The notes under the pieces: model-generated
What the model was told of the DNA's origin: nothing
Databases searched by the model: none
What the model saw: the letters and a program-made list of their open reading frames with translations, nothing else
DNA from: Tubiluchus corallicola
Taxonomy: Eukaryota > Priapulida > Priapulimorpha > Priapulimorphida > Tubiluchidae
NCBI GenBank assembly: GCA_030141605.1
Contig: JAQGDQ010000329.1
Span: 2,501-40,000, forward strand
Direction of reading: 5' to 3'
Length of the DNA: 37,500 nucleotides
In this document: positions 23,701 to 33,877 of the stretch, in pieces
Numbering within the stretch: position 1 is the stretch's first letter
Layout: every line of letters begins with the position of its first letter
Translations under genes and position numbers: made by a program

Positions 23701-26700
23701 TTGATAACAGTGGCTTTGTAATTCTTAATGAAGATTTAAAACGAAATGATCAGGAACGGTACAATGTTAGAATCTTTGCGATTATGACGTTTGACCCTGC
23801 AGTTAGAAGTGAAGCCATGTTGAATTTGGAGTTGGTTGAGCCATATCCTCGCTTTGCTGAAGATTATGATATTAGGGTTGATGATCAAACACCTGCTGGG
23901 TCACAGCTTTTGCCAGTAGCTTGTGCTATGGATACATCAGAAGTGTCACCTCCATTTTCATTCACGAAAACTTTATATTTTCTCTGTGAAGATGACTTTG
24001 AAATTAATGAAGTAATAAGTGATTGTCCAGGAAATACTGGTGTACAACTTATTACTAAAAGAACAATGGATAGGCAGCATGATAAATCGTTTAAAGTGCC
24101 CATAGAGATATGTGACAGAGATCAAATTTGTGATGTGGACTTTGTAACAGTTACAGTTAATGATGACAATGATAACTTACATAAACCTGGAACTAAATCG
24201 ATCAGCGTGTTTAATTATAAAAACAATATTCCAGACAATACTGAAATAGGAACTGTGTATGCAGAAGGTGTAGCTGATTGGGATGTCGGTGACAAGACAT
24301 TCACAATCCAAGATCCTCAGCCAGAACACTTCTTAGTTGATGAAAATTCTGGGGCAGTGTTAATCAAAGAAAGAACTCCTGCTGGGCATTATCCTTTCAA
24401 AGTTGTTGTGTATGATGCAAAGCATGATGAGGAAGTTGTGTCAACTGTAAATGTTGATGTACAGAGTATCTGGGACGATGCTGTTTTTAACTCTGGGTCA
24501 GTTCGAATTCGTGACATGACAGCTGAACAATTTATAGATGCTGGCACTGAAAGCCAAAAAGTGGAAAGCAAACTTGAAAGCTTTAAGAAACAAATAGCTG
24601 TAGCTGCAAATGTGAATGTTGAAAAAGTATTAATCTTCAGTGTTATGGATCATGAAGGTAGAGATCCACCTGAAATTGATGTTCGCTATGCAGCGAGTGG
24701 TTCACCATATTATCCAGCTGAAAAATTAGATGGAGCTGTAGCAAATAACTTGGCAGAGATTGAAAGTGCAACTGATATGAATATTGTATTAGTTCCTGTT
24801 AATGAGTGCATCGAAGAAATTTGTCAAGGTGCATCAGGATGTCGCACTGTTCTTACTACTTCTCATAATCCAACTTACATTAATACTAACACAACATCAC
24901 TTCTGGCAGTAACTACAATTACAGAGTCAGACTGTGTTTGTGACATGAAAGATAACTCTGTTCTTGAGAACTGCAATTCTCCTCATGCTGCTTGTTTAAA
25001 TGGCGGGACATGCACAAATACAGCATCGGGTGTAAAGTGCGAGTGTCTAGAAGGATTTCTTGGCCCTCGTTGTCAGTTGACCACTCGTAGTTTCACAAGT
25101 GCTGGCTGGGCTTGGTTTGAACCACTTCAGCAATGTGAAGAAAGTCGGCTTACCTTTGAATTCATTACTCAGTCTCCAAATGGACTATTGCTTTACAATG
25201 GCCCTATTCGTAAACCTTATCCTACCGAGCCAAAAGACTACATTGGACTAGAACTTGTCAATGGTCAGCCAAGACTTCTTATTAACCATGGCTCAGGTAC
25301 TCTTGAGTTAACTGTGAAATCACAGAATCTTGCTGATGGAACTTGGCATCAGATAGATATTATAGCTGCTGGAAAAGAAATTACCTTAGTTATAGATAGA
25401 TGTAAAAATCTTGACATGCAAACTGAAAGTGGAAATCTTGATGAATCAAGTTGCAAAGCATCAGGTTTTACTCCTGGCGACAATTCGTTTTTAAATGTGG
25501 TTTCGCCTCTGCAGCTAGGTGGAATGTCTAATGCTGAAATAAATCATTTGGAATTAAGCTTTAGAGATGGATTTGATGGGTGCATCAAGAATGTTAACCA
25601 AGATGGCCGCCTATATGATTTGGGAAACCCCAATCTTTCAAAAGAAAGTTCTGCAGGGTGCTCACAAACAGATGCTTCTTGTGAGGCTAATAGCATACCA
25701 CCTCTGTGCATCAATGGAGAATGTAATGGATACATGGATGGATCAGTAGGAAAATGTGAATGCTTTGCTGGATTTCAAGGAGATAGATGTGATGAAATAA
25801 TAACAGAACACTACTTGTCTGATGAAAGCTACCTTCATTATCAGTTTACTGATCAAATAGAGTTGAGGCCTGACTGGACTGAGTTGTTCGTATCTTTTCG
25901 CACTGTTATGCTAGAGGGAGTAATCTTTATTGCCAAAGGAACAGACATTTACCTTAACGAGTATGTGTTGTTAAGAATTCGTAACAAGCTGGTAGAGTTT
26001 GGATGTGATCTTGGAAGTGGACCTAGGTGGGTGGAGCTACCGTCGATTGTACTAAATGACGGAGAGTGGCACACTGCACATGTGGAGCGATTTGGAAGTG
26101 ACATCTTCCTGAAAATTGACGGTGGTGGTCGGGGTAAGCAAACAGAACTTATAGGGCAACCAAATGACTTTCGCCTGATTGACATAGATAAGGATGATGT
26201 GATAGCTGGTGCAGAGATTGATCAATACCAAAGAGTTGGCAGTGGTTTTATTGGCTGCATTAATGACATAAGGTATTGACAAGTGCATCTGCCACTCAGC
26301 GGAAATAATGAGTATGCATTTAGTACCAGTTATAACGTTGATGATGATTGCACTGATGATACAGATTGGTGTTTTACTGTCGAATGCAATGCACCTTTCA
26401 TTTGTGTAAGTCTGTGGTACCATGCAGAATGCCAGTGTCCAAACGGATATGAAGCAAATGAAGCAAATGATGATTGTCTCGATATTAATGAGTGCTTAGG
26501 CTTAATTAATCCTTGCCTTAATGATGGCATCTGTGAAAACAGTGAGGGTAACTTCACGTGCCGCTGTGTGAATGGTTATTATGGCATTTATTGTGACATT
26601 GGAATCGAGATAATAGTATCTGAGGTGTTTTTAAGTGAACGAGCACTTGCAGCACTTATCATTTGTTCGCTGTTGCTGTTGATGCTCGTCGCTGCGGTAT

Positions 26701-26786
26701 TTGTGTTTCTTTGGAGAAAGAAGACAAGAAATTATCCGGTTGGTATGATCAGTGATGAAAATAGTGCAGAGAATACAGTAGAGTAG
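19305..26786 (+). CDS. Neural-cadherin-like classic cadherin, two exons, internal TGA, short tail
   Basis: Cell-surface cadherin of the invertebrate CadN/shotgun type. Exon 1 is 19305-19857 and exon 2 is 21193-26786; joining them across a phase 1 intron keeps the frame. The start is supported by a TAA four codons upstream, A at -3 and G at +4, and a signal peptide (KYLLFIIVLCHFAHF). Order by residue: about 12 cadherin repeats (30-1280), primitive classic cadherin/NC domain (about 1285-1440), EGF (1444-1479), laminin G (1488-1655), EGF (1681-1718), laminin G (1726 to about 1890), Cys-rich module (1903-1940), calcium-binding-type EGF (DINECL, 1948-1987), TM helix (2002-2026), tail of about 23 residues. 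RSFTSAGWAWFEP and GSGTLELTVK match CadN family positions. Odd points: in-frame TGA at codon 1880, loss of the catenin-binding tail, and few introns for the family. Catenin-dependent adhesion is therefore doubtful. Confidence 0.85.
19858..21192 (+). other. Single intron of the cadherin gene (phase 1)
   Basis: Donor GTTGCAG|GTAGGC and acceptor AAATTTCAG|AAAGCC. The split codon G|AA restores one frame reading TTRAVAESHPLGKQFILRV, a sensible end for the second cadherin repeat. The polypyrimidine tract before the acceptor is weak. The intron holds a (GA)n-rich tract and otherwise AT-rich sequence. Confidence 0.85.
20457..20742. repeat. (GA)n-rich purine tract inside the cadherin intron
   Basis: Almost 290 bases of A/G, mostly GA dinucleotides with interruptions. 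The Ser/Leu-rich minus-strand frame and the Arg/Glu-rich plus-strand frame over it are composition artefacts. Confidence 0.93.
26277..26279 (+). other. In-frame TGA within the cadherin coding sequence
   Basis: The frame reads GCINDIRY, TGA, QVHLPLSGNNEY. Fly CadN has an uninterrupted C.DDIRL..KHLPL stretch at this place, so coding homology spans the stop. The next base is C, giving the four-base context TGAC. The frame after it is open for 168 codons to a TAG at 26784-26786. Confidence 0.9.
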
Positions 26787-28058
26787 GACAACCCTCTAAC
26801 TGTAACTGGCCAATATTTTGGAGATTGTGATGTGATGGGCTTGCTGAAAGAAGAACACATTAAACTTAGTTGTGGAAAATATTTTAAAAACAAACGAATT
26901 AACTATGAATACTATCACTTCAGCAGTTGAACTGTCATTGATATCGGTGTTCTACAGGGTTCACCCTTTGGGCCATAATTCTTCACTATATTTATTATTT
27001 CTTAATGTAACACATATTCTTAAATTCACTGTCAAAAGTGCATCCACGATTCTGTGTATTGATTACTTTAAAATTGAATAAGTTTCTTTTCAATAAAAAT
27101 GGGGATATTTGGCTGGAAGCTAATTATTTGTACCCAAATTTTGGCAGAAAAGTTTTGTTTTGAACAAAAATTCGATCTAGACCATTTTAATTATAAAATG
27201 TAACAATAGTCAGTTACTAAATACCTTGTGAGACAGCTCGATTTTATTCTTTCTTTTAAATTTTTGACCATAATTATAATAGAATAATACTTATATGTAC
27301 CCAGTAAGTAGTAATAAAAATCAAGGGAATTTCTCCTGTTCTATTACTGAGCTGCAAAATTTATCATATTGTTATTATGCTGCATTTATTTGCTTTCACT
27401 GTAATGTTAGATTATAGTAGACTTTGTATCGTGCATATAATAAAAACATTTTCTGCTAATTTATTCATTTATTTATCACGTTTAGTATCTCTTCGCTCAA
27501 AAAATCATACAAATCACTTCACTCTTCTGAAGTTGATGGTAATCTCAATTTATAAAAATCGATCATTACAAGGCATAAATCATTGATCTCAGATGTGCAG
27601 CTAAAGGTTTTCCTGGACGTGCACAGTGTCCTGAATCATTTTACTTCACATTCATTCAGGGCCTATTTCAGAAGTGGGATACTTCCCCGGGGTCTCACCC
27701 TCCAGGGGGCCTTGCGCCGAGGTAAAATTTTTTTGGTGAACGCTCTTTCAGTGTATTAAAAAATATCAAAACAGACAATCGTTCGACGATGAACCAGGAT
27801 CGGTTAAACGGTCTGTCAATTATTCGAATGAATGTGGATGTAGCAAGAGGCCTTGATTTTAACGGGTTAATTGATAACTTTGCAAAACAAAAAGTCAGAA
27901 GATGGCTTGTACGGAAATGAGAGTGCGGTATTACGTATTGCAAAGATGTTGTTTTTGATTTTTTCTCTCCATATTTTCTGTTCGAAAATGCTTCTCTGGC
28001 ATTCTAGCAGTTCAAAAATTTTCTGGGCGCCAACCATGGTGAGTGATACCCCAACACA
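26787..28058. other. Downstream region and probable 3' UTR of the cadherin gene
   Basis: AT-rich sequence with several AATAAA signals (27092, 27313, 27439). No poly(A) stretch or target-site duplication of a retrogene is evident. Short frames at 27377-27586 and 27871-28179 are unrecognised. Confidence 0.5.
27092..27097 (+). promoter_or_regulatory. Candidate polyadenylation signal of the cadherin gene
   Basis: The first clear AATAAA after the cadherin TAG, about 305 bases downstream, followed by a T/G-containing stretch. Later copies at 27313 and 27439 are alternatives. Confidence 0.4.
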
Positions 28059-29190
28059 CTCATCACACTTTCGTAATCCTGGTGAAGCTCATTCATTGAA
28101 AGACAGCTATGCAGCTCTTGGCAATTACATCAAAATAAATAATAATAATAGTTTCTTTGCATTTGAGATAGATAAGTGATCTCTGAACTAGGTTCACTTA
28201 TCTATTGAAAGTGGTCTACTCACAGTGAAAGAAAACATTCAGGAATACAGTGAGAACAGAGCCGATAACAATATTTAATGCACTTAATTCAACTCAAATT
28301 TAGGTCGAATTCTTGATTTATATGTAATTATTAGTTTTGCTTTTGGTGAGTTTAAATTTTCGGTTTTGTTTGCTAATTTAAGTTTTGCCTCTTCTCATAG
28401 ACAAACGTATTTACTGTTTCTAAATTTAAACTCATTTGAACTTGTTGCCTCATTTTTTTTGTTTTTATTTTATTTTGTTAAGTTGCTGATTATTTTAATT
28501 TGTACATACCTTACTTGACAGGTCACTTAGTTTGGATAGGGATGGTTGACTTGGTGACCCTTGGTCTTTTCGCCACCCCATCTCTTTTCCGTCTTTATTT
28601 TAGTTTTTACCTTTTGTTTATGTTTATTTTGTAGAGACAAATAAATGTTTTACTTACTCATTTTATATAGCGTCAGCATTAAAATAAATATAATTTTCAT
28701 TCACTATCAGCATAGAAAAATGTTTATAAAATAAAACAATTCACTTATTAATAAATTGCCTCACTGACAATTTTAAATTCTGCACACAGTAATTTGTTCA
28801 TAAGTTCACTGACTTATAGCCATAGAAAGCCCAAAAGTCATGCAAAATTGACTGATTGGTGATGTTGAAATGCAAAGTAACACAACCAAACTATAAGCTC
28901 TAAACTTGGAAAAGAAAATTTAGGAAAACCTTTATTCTAATGTGTTCGTAAAATCCTAAAATGTTTTGTCCTAATGTGCAAATAAGTTACCAGAAAAAAG
29001 ACTGCTGTAAACCTTTCAATCAAAGTTTTACTCATGATACTTGACATAACATAATATTATTTAAAATTTGGTGGATATAAGTGTATTAAAATTCAATTCT
29101 AACGTTGTCTAGCACCTGCAAAAATTCTATTTCCTGCAAAAGGAAGGGAAGTTCGCACTGCGATCATATTTTACGGTATGTTTAGGTTGA
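28059..29190 (+). repeat. Dispersed repeat family A, copy A
   Basis: The left part (28059-28698) matches 29364-29986 and the right part (about 28386-29190) matches 32477-33512, with long nearly identical blocks such as GAAAACATTCAGGAATACAG, ACTCATTTGAACTTGTTGCC and GTTGAAATGCAAAGTAACAC. The tail motif AGAGACAAATAAATG resembles a retroposon 3' end. No convincing protein frame; the 102-codon frame at 27871-28179 overlaps its start but is unrecognised. Confidence 0.85.
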
Positions 29191-29363
29191 GTTTGTCTCC
29201 GGTCCTGCATGACTGAAAGAGTTGATGTGCATTCTAACATAAAAACTAGTTATAAAAAGATTTTTTTGTTTCCCGTCACATTATAAAAAAATCTCGTTGT
29301 AACCAAATTTTTTGTCATTGATAAATAAAAAATCTGATTTTTTATAATCGGATATCATGGCCT

Positions 29364-29986
29364 TATCACACTTTCGTAATCCTGGTGCAGCTCATTCATT
29401 AAAAGACAGTTTTGCAGCTCTTGGCAATTACATCAAAATAAATAATAATAATAGTTTCTTTGCATTTGAGATAGATAAGTGATCTCTAACCTAAGTTCAC
29501 TTATCTATTGAAAGTGGTCTACGCACAGTGAAAGAAAACATACAGGAATACAGTGAGAACAGAGCCGATAACAATATCTAATGCACTTAATTCAACTCAA
29601 ATTTAGGTTGAGTTCTTGATTTATATGTAATTATTAGTTTTGTTTTTGATGAGTCTAAATTGTCAATTTTCAGTTTGCTAATTTAAATTTTGCCTCTTCT
29701 CATAGCCAAACTTATTTACTGTTTCTAAATTTAAACTCATTTGAACTTGTTACCTCATTTATTTTCATTTTTTCTATTTTGTTAAGTTGCTGATAATTTT
29801 CATTTGTACATACCTTACTTGACAAATCACTTAATTTTCTTCAGTTTGGATAGGGGTGGTTGACTTGATGACTTTATTTTAGTTTTTACCTTTTGTTTAT
29901 GTTTATTTTTAACATTCGGAGATAAATAAATTTTTCACTTACTTATTTACTCATTTTATATAGCGACAGCATTAAAATAAATACAA
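29364..29986 (+). repeat. Dispersed repeat family A, copy B (truncated)
   Basis: Matches 28059-28698 at high identity, with one block missing (the segment holding CTTTTCGCCACCCC). Similarity stops abruptly after ATTAAAATAAATACAA, where a displaced piece of the cadherin gene begins. Confidence 0.85.
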
Positions 29987-30323
29987 TAGAGATGGATTTG
30001 ATGGGTGCATCAAGAATGTTAACCAAGATGGCCGCCTATGTGATTTGGGAAACACCGGTCTTTCAGAAGAAAGTTCTGCAGGATGCTCACAAACAGATGC
30101 TTCTTGTGAGGCTAATAGCATACCACCTCTGTGCATCAATGGAGAATGTAATGGATACATGGATGAATCGGTGGGGGAAATGTGAATGCTTTCCTTGACG
30201 GCAAAGAGATAGATGTGATGAAATAATAGCAGAACACTACTGGTCTGATGAAATATACCTTCATTATCAATTTACTGATCAAATAGAGCAGAGGCCTGAC
30301 TGGACTGAGCCTTCGTATCTTTT
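29987..30323 (+). pseudogene. Displaced fragment of the cadherin gene (laminin G / EGF part)
   Basis: Matches 25562-25898 of the cadherin exon 2 at roughly 90% or better: the end of laminin G 1 (RDGFDGCIKNVNQDG), the second EGF module and the start of laminin G 2. It has a one-base insertion near 30174, which leads to TGA at about 30182, and a one-base loss near 30310, so it cannot encode the domain. Both edges are abrupt: repeat copy B on the left and the 61-bp minisatellite on the right. Confidence 0.92.
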
Positions 30324-30341
30324 ACAGTTAGCACAACTGGT

Positions 30342-31335
30342 CATCGCCCTGTAACTGTTTCTAAGAACTGTGTACAACTGGTTATTGTTCTTTCCAGGAA
30401 GTAAGAAAATGAGCAACGGTTTCTAAAGAATGTTGACAGTTGGTCACTGCTCTTTCTAGGAAGTAAGAAATGAGCAACGGTTTCTAAGAACTGCGGACAG
30501 TTGGTTACTGCTCTTTCCAGGAAGTAAGAAATGAGCAACGGTTTCTAAGGACTGTGGACAGTTGGTTACTGCTCTTTCCAGGAAGTAATAAATGAGCAAC
30601 GGTTTCTAAGGACTGTGGACAGTTGGTTACTGCTCTTTCCAGGATGTAAGAAATGAGCAACGGTTTCTAAGGACTGCGGACAGTTGGTCACTGCACTTTC
30701 CAGGAAGTAAGAAATGAGCAACGGTTTCTAAAGACTGTGGACAGTTGGTTACTGCTCTTTCCAGTAAGTAAGAAATGAGCAACGGTTTCTAAAGACTGTG
30801 GACAGTTGGTTACTGCTCTTTCCAGTAAGTAAGAAATGAGCAACGGTTTCTAAAGAATGTTGACAGTTGGTCATTGCTCTTTCCAGGAAGAAAGAAATGA
30901 GCAACGGTTTCTAAGGACTGTGGACAGTTGGTCATTGCTCTTTCCAGGATGTAAAAAATGAGCAACGGTTCGTAAGGACTGTGGACAGTTGGTTATTGCT
31001 CTTTCCAGGAAAAAAGAAATGAGCAACGGTTCCTAAGAACTGTGGACAGTTGGTTATTGCTCTTTCCAGGATGTAAGAAATGAGCAACGGTTCCTAAGGA
31101 CTGTGGACAGTTGGTTATTGCTCTTTCCAGGATGTAAGAAATGAGCAACGGTTTCTAAGGACTGTGGACAGTTGGTTATCGCTCTTTCCAGGATGTAAGA
31201 AATGAGCAACGGTTTCTAAAGAATGTTGACAGTTGGTCATTGCTCTTTAAAGGAAGAAAGAAATGAGCAACGGTTTCTAAGAACTGTGTGTAGCTGGTCA
31301 TTGCTCTTTCCAGGAAGTAAGGAAATGAGTACAAT
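30342..31335. repeat. 61-bp minisatellite, about 16 copies
   Basis: GAGCAACGG recurs at 30411, 30472 and 30533, a period of 61, and onwards to about 31330. The unit is roughly AAATGAGCAACGGTTTCTAA, then a GGACTGTGGACAGTTGGT-type block, then TACTGCTCTTTCCAGGAAGT. Copies differ by scattered substitutions and the edge units are most diverged. No coding function is apparent. Confidence 0.96.
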
Positions 31336-31529
31336 GGTTTATTGGCCGCACACAGTTGTTAACGTCGATCCTAATAAATGATGTCATTAACCAGTAACTA
31401 CAAGTGCGCATAGTACAGACACGGTATAAGCACGGAAATAATGTTATCCAACTTGTTTAAATAACGTGCGTAATTAATTAGTATAGAATAATTCTATCTC
31501 ACTCTATTACTCATGACTAATATTATGAC

Positions 31530-32046
31530 TTTATTAAAAAATTACCAGTACCTTAAGCATTTACGGTATGAGATACAATGCAGCATGATTGACATTTAAT
31601 CAAAAATTGCCAGTACCTTAAGCAATCACGGTATGAGATACAATGCAGCATGATTGACGTTTAGTCAAAAATTGCCAGTACCTTAAGCAATCACGGTATG
31701 AGATACAATGCAGCATGATTGACATTTAATCAAAAATTACCAGTAGCTTAAGCAGTTAGTCAAAAATACCAGCAGCCTAAGGAATTACGGTACGAGATAC
31801 AATACTGCATGACTGACATTTAGTCCAATATGCCAGTAGCTTAAGCAACCACAGTACGAAATACAATACAGCATGAATGACATTTAGTCAAATATTGCCA
31901 GTAGCTTAAACAATTACGGTACGAGATACAATACAGCATGATTGACATTTAGTCAAATGTTGCCAGTAGCTTAAGCAATTACGGTGCGAGATGCAATACA
32001 GCACGATTGACATTTGGTCAAAAATTACGGTATCTTATGCAATTAC
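31530..32046. repeat. About 64-bp minisatellite, 8 copies
   Basis: The unit contains GCCAGTACCTTAAGCAAT, CACGGTATGAGATACAAT and GCAGCATGATTGACATTTA; spacing between the first copies is 64 bases (31610 and 31674). One copy near 31740-31760 is internally shortened. Later copies carry GTAGCTTAAGCA in place of GTACCTTAAGCA. Confidence 0.93.
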
Positions 32047-32059
32047 ATTAAAACATTAT

Positions 32060-32278
32060 AACCACCACCACCAACAAAACCACCACCACCACCATCACCA
32101 CCAATACCACTACCACCACCATCACCACCGCCAATACTATTGCCACCAAGAATTCTATCACCACCACCACCACCACAACCACCAATACTATCACTACCAA
32201 GAATATTATCACCACCACCAGCACTACCATCACCACCACCACCGCCGCCACTGCCACCGCCACTACCGTCGCTGGTTA
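32060..32278. repeat. CAC/CCA-rich microsatellite
   Basis: Imperfect trinucleotide repeat of CAC/CCA with ATA and GCC interruptions. The His-rich plus-strand frame and the Gly- and Val-rich minus-strand frames across it are artefacts. Confidence 0.93.
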
Positions 32279-32476
32279 TGGCATGAGCAGCCAAAAGACA
32301 ACCAGTACACAGGCATTTTCTAGATTCTTTAAGAGATGGTCGATGTGCCCTTTTGGATCCCTTAGATAGCGTTCAATATTGCGAATCTCGCTTTTTAATG
32401 CATCTGTGTCGGACTTGCTTTGCTTTCGTGCTAGTAGATTTACATTTTTGTCAAAGTACATGGGTACACAGCCCTC

Positions 32477-33512
32477 TGCTAATAAGTAAACTTATTTACT
32501 CTTTCAATATTTGAACTCATTTGAACTTGTTGCCTCATTTATTTTTTTTGTTTTGTTAAGTTGCTGATTATTTTATTTGTACATACCTTACTTGACAGGT
32601 CACTTAATTTTCTTCAGTTTGGATAGGGGTAGTTGACTTGGTGACCCTTGGTCTTTTCGCCACCCCATTTCTTTTCCGTCTTCATTTTAGTTTTTACATT
32701 TTGTTTATGTTTATTTTGTAACATTCAGAGACAAATAATTTTTTTACTTACTTACTTATTTTATATTGCGTCAGCATTAAAATAAATATAATTTTCATTC
32801 ACTATCCACATAGAAAAATGTTTATAAAATAAAACAATTCACTTATTAATAAATTGTCTCACTGACAATTTTAAATTCTGCACACAGTAATTTGTTCATA
32901 AGTTCACTGACTTATAGCCACAGAAAGCCCAAAAGTCATGCAAAATTGACTGATTGGTGATGTTGAAATGCAAAGTAACACAACCAAACTATAAGCTCTA
33001 AACTTGGAAAAGAAAATTTAGGGAAACCTTTATGACATTTTGTCCTAATGTGCAAATAAATTACCAGAAAAAAGACTGCTGTTAACCTTTCAATCAAAAT
33101 TTTATTCATGATACTTAACATAACATAACATAACATAACATAACATAACATAACATAACATAACATAATTTAAAATTTGGTTGGATATAAGTGTATTAAA
33201 ATTCAATTGTTTTTAATCGAATTGTTGGAGACTTGCCATAGTGCTAATTACCTTGTCATCATAAACTGGGTGAAATTTACTGGCTTCATATGTCAAAGTG
33301 TTGCGTGAATTACAGAACATCGCCTTAATCTGTCCTGTTGCAATACAGCAGCTAATTAAGCGCAGTGGAGCACCACACCCTTGTGTTACCTGCTCTCTTC
33401 CCAGTCAGTTTTTCCACGTTGTCTTGCACCGTCGAATGGCGATTCTATTTCCTGCAAAAGGAAGGGAAGTTCTATCTCCCTGTGATCATATTTTACGCTA
33501 TGTTTAGGTTGA
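32477..33512 (+). repeat. Dispersed repeat family A, copy C
   Basis: Matches about 28386-29190. The block from GAACTCATTTGAACTTGTTG to GTGTATTAAAATTCAATT is nearly identical. A second block (about 33434-33512, with TTCCTGCAAAAGGAAGGGAA) matches 29116-29190 after an extra stretch absent from copy A. It contains an expanded (CATAA)n run. Confidence 0.85.
33116..33170. repeat. (CATAA)n pentanucleotide microsatellite
   Basis: About eleven copies of CATAA inside repeat copy C. The corresponding place in copy A (near 29045) has only two, so this is a local expansion after the copies separated. Confidence 0.93.
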
Positions 33513-33877
33513 GGTGGCAAATCGGGAAAAAGGACAAGTTACTAAAATTCGAATAAAAAAATTGCAAATCGGGAAAGTTGTTATGTCTGATATTTATTTT
33601 AACAGACGCTGATCTCGACTACAATTAGGTAGTGTAATTCAACTTCAATGATGCAGTCTATCGCCAGTATCAAAGCCCTACCTTGTTTTAAAACCAATCC
33701 TTATATCCTAGCTAATTAAGGATATATTAATTTAGAAAGAATGTAAGAGTAATACTTACCACACATGCACTTCTCGCATACTGAAGTGCAACTACTGCAT
33801 TAACAATACACTAAAGTCCTATGATCGGAAAACTATATCAACTAAAGCAATAAAAATACTGATGTGGAATTAGGGCA

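Noticed and set aside
26275-26301. A small intron that would remove the TGA (donor AAG|GTATTG, acceptor CACTCAG|CGG)
   Set aside because: It would be only 27 bases, too short for a spliceosomal intron. It would also delete QVHLPLS, which aligns with conserved family sequence. Larger introns from the same donor would remove conserved Cys-rich coding sequence.
26787-27100. Selenocysteine insertion at the TGA
   Set aside because: I could not see a convincing SECIS core in the first 300 bases after the TAG, and cadherins are not known selenoproteins. A dedicated SECIS search would settle it.
30324-30345. ACAGTTAGCACAACTGG resembles ACAGTTAGCACAATTGG in cadherin exon 1 (about 19395)
   Set aside because: It is better explained as a diverged edge unit of the 61-bp minisatellite (ACAGTTGGTCA...); such a short match is likely chance.
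31991-32323. His-rich plus-strand and Gly- or Val-rich minus-strand frames
   Set aside because: They are translations of the CAC-rich microsatellite.
32276-32461. 61-codon minus-strand frame with a charged helix-like middle (IRNIERYLRDPKGHIDHLLK)
   Set aside because: Its composition looks protein-like and it might be a relic of a transposon or gene exon, but I recognise no family, and part of the end lies in microsatellite flank. Not enough to call.
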